A stretch of 64,000 nucleotides of DNA from Pseudoxanthomonas kalamensis DSM 18571 (GTDB lineage Bacteria > Pseudomonadota > Gammaproteobacteria > Xanthomonadales > Xanthomonadaceae): contig NZ_PDWQ01000001.1 of assembly GCF_010211745.1 (NCBI RefSeq), forward strand, positions 310,001 to 374,000, written 5' to 3'. Shown here one piece after another: positions 41,585-50,372 of the stretch; within the stretch, counting starts at the first letter, position 1; every line of letters begins with the position of its first letter. The position numbers and the translations under genes were made by a program. The notes below the pieces were generated by a model, which saw nothing but the letters and a program-made list of their open reading frames with translations, did not search any database and was not told the origin of the DNA.

Positions 41585-44500
41585 GCATCGGCCTCCGACA
41601 GAACCGCCAGCCACGCGACGACTTCAAAATCACCGCTACCGGCGAACTCGCCACGCAGCGCATGGGTACCGCCGGGGGTGAACAGGCTGGCGACGGCACG
41701 CTCCTCGCTCTTGCCGACGATGGACGTGATGGCCGCTGCCAACAACTGCTGGGCAGCCTGCATGTCTTCGCCGTTTCTGGTTTGTTGGTCGAAGCGGGCA
41801 CACGCGGCGGCATCAGGAAGATCGCGGCCGTGCGCGAGACGCTTGAGCCGATCGAGGATGCGCTTGGCCTGGGTGTGCGGCAGTAGCGTGGCGCCGTCCT
41901 CACCCACATGCACCAGATAGTTCGGCGCCAGCGGATAGCCGGGGTCGATGGCCTTGGCCGCATTCGTACCCTCGGCACGCAGGCAGAAAACAATGCCAGG
42001 CGGAATGTCGGCATCGACACTGGTGGTGACTGCCATCGCGCCTAGCGGCTGGCTTTCGAGCTTGCCGGGATGCGCCTTCAGGTATTCGGCCAGATCGATG
42101 CGGAAATCGGTCAGGGTCAGGTCCGTGATGGACACGCCACTGGACAGGTCTTCCATGTCGATCACCGCGTCCTGCAGCTTGAGCAGCTGCTTGCGGCGGT
42201 ACTCCAGGTCGTTCATGGGATCGCCCGAGTCCGTCTGGATCAGGTTTTCCTCACCGGTGGCTGAGATGTCGAGCAGCACCATCTTGCCGCTGACGCGCTG
42301 TTCGAGGTTGATGTACTCGTCCAGCTCCATGTTGGGCCAGAAATTGACCAGCTGGATCTGTTCGTTGGGCGACCCGATGCGGTCGATGCGGCCAAAGCGC
42401 TGGATGATCCGCACCGGGTTCCAGTGGATGTCATAGTTGACCAGCCAGTCACAGTCCTGGAGGTTCTGGCCCTCCGAGATGCAGTCGGTGGCGATCAGCA
42501 GGTCCAACTCACCCTCGTTCGCAAGTTCTTCCTGGCGCTCCTTTGAGCGCGGAGAGAACGCAGTAAGGATGCTGCCCAGATCCTTGCCCAGACGTGGCAG
42601 GGTGCTCTGGTTGCGACCGGAACCGGTGACCAGCGCGGTATCGAGCCCCAGGGTTTCCTTGGCCCACAGCGCCAAATTTTCGTACAGGTAGTGGGCGGTA
42701 TCGGCGAACGCAGTGAAGACGATGACCTTGCGATTGCCTGCATTGGTCGGATGCTGACACTTGTGCGTGATCGTCTCGCGCAGGGCGTTGAGCTTGGCAT
42801 CCCGGCTGGCATCCACCTGCCGCGCCGCCGACAGCAAGGTGGCCAGGCGGTTGCGGTCCTCGATCAGATCCTGACGCCAGCGGATCAGGTCTACGTCGCC
42901 CAGCAGCACCTTGATGCGTTTTCCGACCAGCAAGCTCTCGAAGGCCGGATCGTCAATATCCACATCAGCGATGTCGATTTCTTCGATGTCACCCGCCTTC
43001 GCCTCGATGCGGGCGAGCGTCGCTTCCACGTCCTTGAACTGGCGCTCGACGGTCAGGCTGAACGACGACACCGCGCTTTCCATGCGCTTGAGCACATTCA
43101 CCCGCAATAGGTGGATCAGGCTTTCTTCGCGGTCGGCCTGCCGGAAGAAGCCTTCGCCGCCACGCACCTCGGTGCTGTATTTCTCGTCGTAGGCGGCCTG
43201 CTTGTGCGGCAGGACATAGCGCAAGGGTGCATAGGCCGCCAGGTTCAGGCGCCGGATCTCGTCGTTGATCTCTCGGATGGAGCGGAACTCGCCGGCGCGG
43301 TCGACATCCGGCTTGATATTGATTGGCTTGAGACGTGTCGGGAACCTTCCCGTCTCCGCGGTACCGTAGTACTTCTCGATGTGCTTACGCGACCGGGCAA
43401 TGGTCAGGTGGTCGAGCAGGGTGAAGTAGTCGAAGCCCAGCATCTCGATGAGCCGCGAGGGCGTGCGATCGCCATCGGCCAGGTCGAGCCAGCGATTGAA
43501 CTGCCTCTGTGCCAACCGCGTGGTGGCCTCGATGCTGGCGATACCGTGGTCGGCCAGCGCCAGATCATCGCCTTCAGTGGCAAAAGCGATCTGGTTGCGC
43601 AAGTCCGCCAGGCGGTTGTTGACCGGCGTGGCCGAGAGCATCAGCACCCGCGTTTTTACGCCCTCGCGGATGATCCGGCGCATCAGCCGGTGGTAACGGG
43701 ATTCGCGATCCTTGTGGGTGCTCTTGTTGCGAAAGTTGTGTGACTCGTCGATGACGACCAGGTCGTAATTACCCCAGTTCACGTGGGACAGATTGATATC
43801 GCCGGATAGTCCGCCGTCACGGGACAGGTCGGTGTGGTTCAGGACGTCGTAGTTGAAGCGGTCGGCGGCCAGGACATTACGACGATCATTGCTGCGGTAC
43901 AGCGTCCAGTTGTCGCGCAGCCGCTTGGGGCACAGCACGAGCACCCGATCATTGCGCAGCTCGTGATACTTGATGACCGCCAGCGCCTCGAATGTCTTAC
44001 CCAAACCCACGCTGTCGGCAATGATGCAGCCGCCAAAGCGATCGAGCTTGTCGATGGCGCCAACCACGCCGTCTCGCTGGAATTTGAAGAGCTTCTTCCA
44101 GATGACCGTGTTGCGGATGCCCGTCGCGGACTTGACGATGCGGTCCTCGTCCATCTGTTCGCCTTGGTCGGCGAAGAGCTGGTGGAGCATGAGCGCGTAG
44201 ACCGAAGCAGGATCCCGATGAGCCGCAAGGGACTCAAAATGATCCACAAGGCACTGCTTGGCCTCCGGCTGTGCCTGGAGCGCAGCCCACTGCACATCGA
44301 ACCACTGGCTGAGGAGCTGACTTTCCTCGAGTGTTTCCGATGCCTGGATCAGGCTAAGCGGGTTGCCCGGCGCCGTGCCCAGGCCCTCGGTGCTGAAAGC
44401 GAAAGAGCCCAGGACGACTTGTTGGGGCTGATCCTGTGCATCACGCAACACCATGGCCGACTGCGGGACGCTGCCAACTGCACGCCGCACTTCGGCCTTG

Positions 44501-44775
44501 GACGCCAGCCACTCGGCAAAACGCTTTGCCAGCCATCGAGTCCGTAGCTGATTCCTGGAGGCGCGATCCAACTCTGATCCGAGATCGGCAAGGTCCGTAT
44601 CGTCCTGAGGCAGCAGCAACCTCGCGCTGTCCAGTCGAGCAGCCTCTTTCATCAACTCCGAAAAGGCGAACAGAGACAGTGCGGGCGTGACTGCATCCAG
44701 ACGGCATCCGGCTTGCATCTGGGGGCGAACCAGATCGATGACGCGTTCTGCCCCCGAGTTCCTGATGATCCTCAT
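41581..44775 (-). CDS. SNF2-type SF2 helicase/ATPase with degenerate PLD-like N-terminus
   Basis: The 1064-residue protein shows SNF2 motifs: Walker A IIADSVGLGKTFEALAVIKY near 253, DESH box VVIDESHNFRNKS near 340, LMLSATPVNNR, and in the second lobe TDCISEGQNLQ and RIIQRFGRIDRIGS near 797. The first 80 residues resemble the phospholipase-D-like leader of helicases in defence loci but lack HKD residues. It may remodel protein-DNA complexes or translocate on duplex DNA. Overlap with the XRE stop (ATGA) shows it is the first effector gene of the operon. Confidence 0.9.
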   Translation of the reverse strand: MRIIRNSGAERVIDLVRPQMQAGCRLDAVTPALSLFAFSELMKEAARLDSARLLLPQDDTDLADLGSELDRASRNQLRTRWLAKRFAEWLASKAEVRRAVGSVPQSAMVLRDAQDQPQQVVLGSFAFSTEGLGTAPGNPLSLIQASETLEESQLLSQWFDVQWAALQAQPEAKQCLVDHFESLAAHRDPASVYALMLHQLFADQGEQMDEDRIVKSATGIRNTVIWKKLFKFQRDGVVGAIDKLDRFGGCIIADSVGLGKTFEALAVIKYHELRNDRVLVLCPKRLRDNWTLYRSNDRRNVLAADRFNYDVLNHTDLSRDGGLSGDINLSHVNWGNYDLVVIDESHNFRNKSTHKDRESRYHRLMRRIIREGVKTRVLMLSATPVNNRLADLRNQIAFATEGDDLALADHGIASIEATTRLAQRQFNRWLDLADGDRTPSRLIEMLGFDYFTLLDHLTIARSRKHIEKYYGTAETGRFPTRLKPINIKPDVDRAGEFRSIREINDEIRRLNLAAYAPLRYVLPHKQAAYDEKYSTEVRGGEGFFRQADREESLIHLLRVNVLKRMESAVSSFSLTVERQFKDVEATLARIEAKAGDIEEIDIADVDIDDPAFESLLVGKRIKVLLGDVDLIRWRQDLIEDRNRLATLLSAARQVDASRDAKLNALRETITHKCQHPTNAGNRKVIVFTAFADTAHYLYENLALWAKETLGLDTALVTGSGRNQSTLPRLGKDLGSILTAFSPRSKERQEELANEGELDLLIATDCISEGQNLQDCDWLVNYDIHWNPVRIIQRFGRIDRIGSPNEQIQLVNFWPNMELDEYINLEQRVSGKMVLLDISATGEENLIQTDSGDPMNDLEYRRKQLLKLQDAVIDMEDLSSGVSITDLTLTDFRIDLAEYLKAHPGKLESQPLGAMAVTTSVDADIPPGIVFCLRAEGTNAAKAIDPGYPLAPNYLVHVGEDGATLLPHTQAKRILDRLKRLAHGRDLPDAAACARFDQQTRNGEDMQAAQQLLAAAITSIVGKSEERAVASLFTPGGTHALRGEFAGSGDFEVVAWLAVLSEADA

Positions 44776-45026
44776 GCGTTGGCCCGCTCGCGTCGCAAAT
44801 CATCGAGAGAACCCGAAACCACGGTTTCGATGAAATCGACCTCCATGCCGAGGACAGCTGCGATCGCCAACAACTTGCGTGCTCCAAACTCCGCGCACCT
44901 CCCGCGCTCCAACCGTGAAAGCATCTCCTGAGCGACACCGGCCTGCCGGGCGACGTCACCTTGTTTCAAACCAAGCGAGCGTCGTCGGTCTGCAATGGCG
45001 TGCCCCAGTTCATGGATGGTCTGCAT
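44772..45026 (-). CDS. XRE-family helix-turn-helix repressor of the defence operon
   Basis: The 84-residue protein is a single HTH_3 domain (IADRRRSLGLKQGDVARQAGVAQEMLSRLERG) with a short acidic/basic tail. It is the first gene of the minus-strand cluster and overlaps the helicase start by four bases. A nested palindrome with a TTGACA-like -35 lies 32-67 bases upstream and is probably its operator, so the cluster is likely autorepressed until phage entry. Confidence 0.9.
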   Translation of the reverse strand: MQTIHELGHAIADRRRSLGLKQGDVARQAGVAQEMLSRLERGRCAEFGARKLLAIAAVLGMEVDFIETVVSGSLDDLRRERANA

Positions 45027-45057
45027 TTGACTTATCCGGCAAAACTCGATGTGAATA

Positions 45058-45093
45058 GGTCATATTTTGACTAATATGTCAAACCATATGACC
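45058..45093. promoter_or_regulatory. Nested palindromic operator and promoter of the XRE-led operon
   Basis: Outer arms GGTCATAT (45058-45065) and ATATGACC (45086-45093) enclose inner arms TTTGAC (45066-45071) and GTCAAA (45078-45083). On the minus strand the inner arm supplies a consensus TTGACA -35 at 45082-45077. A -10 would fall near 45059-45054 (CCTATT, weak). Two-fold symmetric sites overlapping the promoter are typical of XRE autorepression. Confidence 0.62.
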
Positions 45094-45190
45094 AAGTGAC
45101 TCTGTCTCTTCATGCCTACCAACCAACGCGTAGAAGTTCAGACCGCCTGCAACACTGGTTCGTTATCGTCACAGAACCAGCATCAGGAGT

Positions 45191-47320
45191 TCAAACAGCC
45201 TCATGTCGCCACACTGCCAGACAAGCTTCTTGGGCGTCTGTCAGCTCAGCGCCAACGCCCCCCTCGGCAAGCTCCTCCAACAGGCGGCATGCGTCTTCGG
45301 CAGTCCACAGCTCGATGGACGATTCCTTTAGGTACTGGTGGACGTCGTCATGAAGCTGGGGGTCAATCAGGTCCATCACGGCCGAAGCGCTGAATCGCAT
45401 CGAACCTTCCGAGAACAGGATTTCGTCCAAGGCCACCCGCAGCGCCTGGCGGATCCTGGTCACGCGCTCCGGCGAGAGCGGTTCCTTCGCAGGCTTGGCC
45501 TCAACCTCAGGCTCCTCAGCCTGTCGACGCAAGAAGGCCGGGATACTGAAGTCATCGTATTCACAAGCGTCAAGATCCGAAAGCGGCATGCTGCAGGCGA
45601 CAGCAATCCCGTTTGCCCGCGGCCTCAAGGTGCGCGAGGCCACCATACCTTCCGGAACCATGTGCGTGATGGGGACCACCCTTGGGAGTCCCTCAGCCTT
45701 GTCTTCCTCCGCCCGCACCTTGACCAGCACTGCCGAAGTTTCATCAGTGATCAAGCCATAACGCAGGGCCAGTCGTTCACGATCCTCGCTTGTCGCCTGC
45801 AGCCAAGCACGATGGCCGGCCAGCGCCCGCAGAGCTGGTGCTGCTTTCGCGGTATCCAGATCGAGTACCAGCTCTTCGATACTCGAACCCAATCGCACGC
45901 GAGCGCTGAGGGACCACCCAACCGGCAACATTGCCACGGCGGTAACGGCGTCCCCGGGATAAGTGATGTCCAGCGGCAGCGGGCTGGATTCCTGACTGCC
46001 CCAGTCAATCCTGATCGGCAATGGCCCAACCTCACGGGCCCTGCGAAATTGACGCATCACTGCCTCATCGATGGGCTCTGCCGGCACCGCTCGCTCAAGA
46101 ACCGCGCGAGTACTTGCGGCCAGTGGCCGCAACACATCAACACCCGCACTGCTGCCGACGGCAACAATGAAGATTCGGATTCCGGCCTCGATGGCGCGTG
46201 CCTGTGCATTTTTGATCTCACCAGGCTGTACGGCACCATCAGTGACAAGAATTATGGCCTGCGTGCGTTCCGGATGACGACCCAGCGCGCTCAAAGCATC
46301 GATGGAACGCTCCAGTGCGTCGCCCATTTCCGTACCGCCGAGATCGGAATTAATCGTCTCCACCAAGGTAAGCATGGCGTCACGCACGCGCACGCTTGCC
46401 TTGAGCGGACGCCGGAATAGCGGAACTGACCGGCTGCCAAAACGCAGGATCTGAACCCGATCGTCATCCTGAAGAGCGCCAGCAACCGCGCGCAATGCAT
46501 CTCGCGATTGTTGAATGGCATCGCCGCTCATGGAGCCAGATCCATCCAGAACGAGGCACAGGTCGCACGGCCCCTCCACGCCAATCCGTTTCGGCGTGGT
46601 GAAGGTGAGCATGCCGATGGCCGCGTCACCGTCGGCAATCAAGTGGCCCTGCGCCACACGCTCTTCCGGCAAGTCGAATACGAGCACCACGTCCCGATCA
46701 AGCATGGCCTGATTCAATTGCAGGTACTGTGCATTGCCATCAGTCGAGAAGCGGGCCCCGTGGGTAGCGCAGTTGACCGGCGAACGCGCCAGCAGGCCCT
46801 GGATCCGGATGGATGCCGCCAAGGGATGCTCGACGGTGAAGTCATGCCGGGGTTCGTCAAGCTCCTCCAGCATGCTGCGCCCATAGCGTGGGCGATGCAC
46901 CAGAGGCAGGCTGAATCGCGCTGATCCGTCAGCGGTCTGTAACGCGGCAGCAAAGCGCAAGACGATCTCCCCCTCCTCCCCGGGCTTCAGGTTTCCGAGG
47001 TTGACGCACAGCATCCCCGGCTCAAGACGTTCAAGAAGCACTGCGCTGTCACCATCCGCGATAGCATCGTTGTAGTTGCGGCTGGCCTGTTGTCGGGGCA
47101 GCACCTGAGCCACCCGCTTCTCTCCCGCCAAGGTGGCCTCCATTCCCATGAATGCTGCGTCCAGCGGCACAGGGAATGAGTACACGGCCTCGATGCTTTC
47201 GGCACCGTCATTGCGGAACACGTGATGCAGCTCGTATTCGGCGATGAGGTCGGTGATGGTGACCTGAAGCTCGCTGCTCGCAAGCGGCTGGAGTGGGCGA
47301 CGGCGGCTCGAACGGTTCAT
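45191..47320 (-). CDS. VIT domain and von Willebrand A domain protein
   Basis: The 709-residue protein has an N-terminal VIT domain (EYELHHVFRNDGAESIEAVYSFPVPLDAAFMGMEATLAGEKRV) and a vWA domain with an intact MIDAS motif DGSGSMSG near 257, a Thr in GGTEMGDAL and Asp in LVTDGAVQPG. About 300 further residues follow. No transmembrane segment is seen, so it is probably cytoplasmic. It overlaps the MerR-like gene upstream by four bases. VIT-vWA proteins act as metal-dependent adhesion or scaffold modules, and partners here are unknown. A 164-base gap separates it from the XRE operon downstream. Confidence 0.88.
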   Translation of the reverse strand: MNRSSRRRPLQPLASSELQVTITDLIAEYELHHVFRNDGAESIEAVYSFPVPLDAAFMGMEATLAGEKRVAQVLPRQQASRNYNDAIADGDSAVLLERLEPGMLCVNLGNLKPGEEGEIVLRFAAALQTADGSARFSLPLVHRPRYGRSMLEELDEPRHDFTVEHPLAASIRIQGLLARSPVNCATHGARFSTDGNAQYLQLNQAMLDRDVVLVFDLPEERVAQGHLIADGDAAIGMLTFTTPKRIGVEGPCDLCLVLDGSGSMSGDAIQQSRDALRAVAGALQDDDRVQILRFGSRSVPLFRRPLKASVRVRDAMLTLVETINSDLGGTEMGDALERSIDALSALGRHPERTQAIILVTDGAVQPGEIKNAQARAIEAGIRIFIVAVGSSAGVDVLRPLAASTRAVLERAVPAEPIDEAVMRQFRRAREVGPLPIRIDWGSQESSPLPLDITYPGDAVTAVAMLPVGWSLSARVRLGSSIEELVLDLDTAKAAPALRALAGHRAWLQATSEDRERLALRYGLITDETSAVLVKVRAEEDKAEGLPRVVPITHMVPEGMVASRTLRPRANGIAVACSMPLSDLDACEYDDFSIPAFLRRQAEEPEVEAKPAKEPLSPERVTRIRQALRVALDEILFSEGSMRFSASAVMDLIDPQLHDDVHQYLKESSIELWTAEDACRLLEELAEGGVGAELTDAQEACLAVWRHEAV

Positions 47321-47766
47321 GCTCTGGGATCCCCTGTGTGTATTCTTGAGTCTTGGTCGTGGCTGTTCTCGGGTGTCTCCGGATCGAGCAACGCCACATA
47401 GGCCTCTTGCACCGAACGGAACAGCGAGCGCAGCTGGGCCTGGGTCAACCTGGCCCGTTCTGGCGCCACCACCAGCTCCAGCCCGTCGGCCACGATCAGG
47501 TGGGAGCGCACCTCGATCGCCCCCGGGCGAGCGGGCTCCACGGGCGGCTCACTCCTTGCCTGGAGTAGCCCCGCGATGGCGTCCAGCGACAGCCCGGTCT
47601 CCTGCCATTGCCGGATCCTGAGCAGCTCGGCGAGATGGGACTCCGTGTAGTAGGCCCCCCGCTTCTCCCCTTCCGGGCTAGGCAGCAACCCCTTCTGGAT
47701 ATAGAAGCGCACGGTACGACCCGGAACATCCGCACGCTCGCTCAGCTGCTGAAGATTCAGTTTCAT
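47317..47766 (-). CDS. MerR-family regulator paired with the VIT-vWA protein
   Basis: The 149-residue protein has a MerR winged helix (LNLQQLSERADVPGRTVRFYIQKGLLPSPEGEKRGAYYTESHLAELLRI) and a C-terminal part predicted to be partly helical. I choose the ATG at 47766 because AAGGTG is 8 bases upstream; a GTG at 47775 is possible. A perfect 9-bp inverted repeat spans the start codon and ribosome-binding site and a TTGACA lies about 50 bases upstream, suggesting autoregulation of the two-gene operon. No cysteine metal ligands are evident. Confidence 0.85.
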   Translation of the reverse strand: MKLNLQQLSERADVPGRTVRFYIQKGLLPSPEGEKRGAYYTESHLAELLRIRQWQETGLSLDAIAGLLQARSEPPVEPARPGAIEVRSHLIVADGLELVVAPERARLTQAQLRSLFRSVQEAYVALLDPETPENSHDQDSRIHTGDPRA

Positions 47767-47790
47767 TTGAGACACCTTGACTGTCTCAAA
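47766..47790. promoter_or_regulatory. Perfect 9-bp inverted repeat at the MerR gene start
   Basis: TTTGAGACA (47766-47774) and TGTCTCAAA (47782-47790) flank a 7-base spacer. The repeat covers the ribosome-binding site and start of the regulator gene. A TTGACA hexamer at 47820-47815 on the minus strand could be the -35, with a longer than usual spacer as in MerR-controlled promoters. Confidence 0.55.
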
Positions 47791-47940
47791 TAGTGTCTGT
47801 TAAATACGCACAGGTGTCAACCCCCTTGTCCCAGCCTGCTTGCTTGCCGTCGCAGGCACAGAGACGGGGTCCCTAGACACTCCACAAGAAACCAGACCGT
47901 CCAGCCGAGGATCGCAACGCCAATCGAGGAGCAAAGTGTC

Positions 47941-48261
47941 ATGCATCAAGATCACGCCAGAACCCGCGAAATCGACTGCACTTCCCTGACAACGCGACAC
48001 GCACGGATCAGATGCCAGCAACGGGGCATCTCCGGGCAACTGCTTGAGCTGCTGCTTGACCATGGCAAAGAACGGCACGTGGGGCACGGCGCGACGATCA
48101 TCAGCTTCCCGAAGGATGCTCGCGAGCGCCTACGCCGGTCTCTCCCACGCAAGGCATACGCTGCACTGGATTCGCGGCTGAACGTGTATGCGATCGTCGG
48201 TGCCAACGGTCAGGTGATGACGGTGGGGCACCGCTACCAGCCTCTACGGGACAAACACTGA
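47941..48261 (+). CDS. DUF4258-like small island protein
   Basis: The 106-residue protein has a central TRHARIRCQQRGISGQLLELLLDHGKE and an ending NVYAIVGANGQVMTVGHRYQPL, the pattern of DUF4258/RelE-like small proteins common on integrative elements. It might be a toxin-like fold, but no antitoxin partner is obvious. A hairpin follows the stop codon and may terminate transcription. Confidence 0.6.
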   Translation: MHQDHARTREIDCTSLTTRHARIRCQQRGISGQLLELLLDHGKERHVGHGATIISFPKDARERLRRSLPRKAYAALDSRLNVYAIVGANGQVMTVGHRYQPLRDKH

Positions 48262-48263
48262 CA

Positions 48264-48293
48264 CGTGGAGTCTCCTTGTGGCGAGATTCCACG
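48264..48293 (+). terminator. Possible terminator hairpin
   Basis: CGTGGAGTCTC and GAGATTCCACG pair over 11 bases with one wobble position around an 8-base loop, starting two bases after a stop codon. CCAACTTTT follows. The T-run is short and offset, so confidence is modest; an operator is the alternative. Confidence 0.4.
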
Positions 48294-48353
48294 CCAACTT
48301 TTGTCCGTTACCACTCACCTGTATAGATGGAGCCTCAACTCAAGGAAATCGCC

Positions 48354-48653
48354 ATGGAAGCCAGACTGATCAGTCTCCCCCTCGTGCAAGTGGCCCGGCT
48401 GCTGGGCCTGGTCAGAAGCGTCGAACCAGTTGAACTGCAGGACAACAGGGAATGGGGCCTGCTGATCCGTGGCCGGGGATTCACCCGGCTGCTGGAGCAG
48501 GAGCTGCTGTACGCGCCGAACCTGATCCGGCCGGTCGGCTGGTCGACGCCGCGACCGATCACATTCCGAGGTAGGAAAGCGGCGGCGACCTATGCCCAGC
48601 ACATCGGGCTTCTCCCGAGACAGAAGGCATGGTCCGTGTCGGCGAGCGAGTAG
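48354..48653 (+). CDS. Hypothetical island protein
   Basis: The 99-residue protein begins MEARLISLPLVQVARLLGLVRSV and has no recognised domain. CAAGGAA lies about 8 bases before the ATG at 48354, which I prefer over the ATG nine codons upstream. It lies between the DUF4258-like gene and a gene-poor stretch that leads to the second recombinase. Confidence 0.45.
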   Translation: MEARLISLPLVQVARLLGLVRSVEPVELQDNREWGLLIRGRGFTRLLEQELLYAPNLIRPVGWSTPRPITFRGRKAAATYAQHIGLLPRQKAWSVSASE

Positions 48654-49396
48654 TTCGGCCAGTCGCAACGAGGAGACCTTTGCCTGTGTACTAGCGCAGT
48701 TGCTGGTCCATGTTCGTGTGGGCCATGCCCCACATGCACCCATATCGCTCCACAGGAACGAAGGTTTGCACTTTGCACAGTGACGCCGTAGCTTTCGCAG
48801 CAAGTACTGCCCGCGAACCTGGCGCATAACCCAGGCCTTCAACTTCCCGGCTTTGTGCCGGGATCATCGAACCGGACAGCAGCGCCTCGCGCCTCCTGTC
48901 CTGATCCACTGAACGGCATTGGGCACCGCTATGCCTGCCCGACTTGCCATCAAAGAATGCGCCCATGCTCCGGCCACGCCGGCTGAAAGGCGCATATCGA
49001 CCGTGCAATCAGTGCCATCGCAGCACCGGTGGCTACGCCGCGCACATCACTTCGCAGTGCGAATCGCGAGAGTGACGCAGCGGCACTGCAGCCGGAAGGC
49101 CGCCAGAACAAAAGCTTCGGCGCCCAACCGTGTCAGTGACACCACGAATCGCGCCGGCTCAGCACGTCACCGTGCGACATCCATGCTCGACATCAACGAT
49201 CCATGCACACCAGACCTGCCTTCCCGAGGTCGCCCTAGTAGCCGCAACTGCGGCGCCATTGCTCGAAGCAGTTCGAGCGATCCGGCAGGGCCCGTTACTC
49301 ACCGGTTTCTGTAGCCGCGCTGAGGGCTGATGTGCACGCGGGAAGTATCCCGCACTCCAAAGCCGTCAGCGCGGCAACAACCCCGGAGAGCAATCC
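48654..49396. other. Gene-poor stretch of about 740 bp inside the island
   Basis: No reading frame here has a convincing start, ribosome-binding site or protein pattern. It contains a near-perfect palindrome TGTGGGCCATGCCCCACA at 48717-48734 and short direct repeats such as TTTGCAC repeated at about 48775. A transfer origin, replication origin or control region for the adjoining recombinase are possibilities, none demonstrated. Confidence 0.3.
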
Positions 49397-50287
49397 ATGA
49401 GCAGAAAGACCGAGTTCCAGGCTTCGATCGTCGCCGTCATGGCGCGACTGGGCGGATCCCACCTGACCCGCGAGGCCAGGGAGCGGACCGCCGCCAAGTT
49501 TTCAACGCTGATGTTCGACGCGGGCTTCACGCATCTTGCGCATCCCACCGACATCAACGGCAAGCATTTGCGGGCCTATGTTGCGGCCCGGCAGGCCGAG
49601 TCCCCGGGCGCTCGAACCCTCCAGAACGAGCTCGCACACCTGCGCAGCGTTCTCAGGAGCGCCGGAAAGCAGGCAATGGCCAACGCTCCCGAGTTGAGCA
49701 ACGAGGCACTCGGGATCAACGGCGGCTCGCGCCTTGGAACCAAGACGGCCATATCCAGTGAGGACTTTCGGACGTTCACCGAACGCGCTGAGCGCCAGAG
49801 CCGTCCCGGCATGGCCGCGCTGCTGCGCCTGGAACGGCACCTTGGCTTGCGCGGCAATGAAGCCATCCATGCAAGGGAAGACACATTGCGCCGCTGGGAG
49901 CGCGAGCTCCAGGCTGATGGCCGGATCACCGTACTTGCAGGAACTAAGGGCGGTCGCCCCAGGACCGTAGATGTGTTTGACAGGACAAATGCTTCGGCAG
50001 CGATTTCGTCGGCGCTCGCAGTGTGCACGAATCAAGGCGGATTCCTGGTGATCCGCGCCGATGGATCACCCGCAGGCGGACTAAAGCAGGCGCGTCGCAT
50101 CTACCATTCCTGGGCGCACCGGAACGGCATCCAGCCTCACTCGGCGCGTTATGCGTTCGCTCGGGATCAACTGGATGGCTACCTCTCCCGGGGCTATTCG
50201 TCCCGGGAAGCGCTGATGGCCGTGAGCCACGATCTCGGCCATGGCGATGGCCGGGGCCGCTGGGTCAAGAGTGTCTACATGCGATGA
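49397..50287 (+). CDS. Second tyrosine recombinase (integrase-domain protein)
   Basis: The 296-residue protein has a SAM-like N-terminal domain (LTREARERTAAKFSTLMFDAG) and a catalytic domain with all expected residues: Arg in GLRGNEA (about 152), Lys in GTKGGRPRTV, HSAR (about 248), His in SHDLGHGDGR (about 276) and Tyr three residues before the end in SVYMR. It lacks the DUF4102 arm domain of the left-end integrase, so it is from a different lineage, of the Integrase_1 type found on plasmids and ICEs. It may resolve or integrate a second element merged into the island. Confidence 0.83.
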   Translation: MSRKTEFQASIVAVMARLGGSHLTREARERTAAKFSTLMFDAGFTHLAHPTDINGKHLRAYVAARQAESPGARTLQNELAHLRSVLRSAGKQAMANAPELSNEALGINGGSRLGTKTAISSEDFRTFTERAERQSRPGMAALLRLERHLGLRGNEAIHAREDTLRRWERELQADGRITVLAGTKGGRPRTVDVFDRTNASAAISSALAVCTNQGGFLVIRADGSPAGGLKQARRIYHSWAHRNGIQPHSARYAFARDQLDGYLSRGYSSREALMAVSHDLGHGDGRGRWVKSVYMR

Positions 50288-50372
50288 GACGGACCGAAGA
50301 TGCCCTACTCCTACCAAGGTGCCCCGGCAGAGCAGAGGGCATCTTCGGCAAATGGAGGGCATCTTGGCAGGA

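Noticed and set aside
28334-45026. Assignment of the cluster to DISARM, BREX, Druantia or Dpd
   Set aside because: Hallmark genes are missing: no DUF1998 DrmB, PglZ/BrxC, DruE or DpdA transglycosylase was found. A SNF2 helicase and methyltransferase alone are not sufficient.
48691-49314. Frames of about 100-130 codons on both strands in the gene-poor segment
   Set aside because: No ribosome-binding sites, no domains, and overlapping frames on both strands as expected by chance at this GC.
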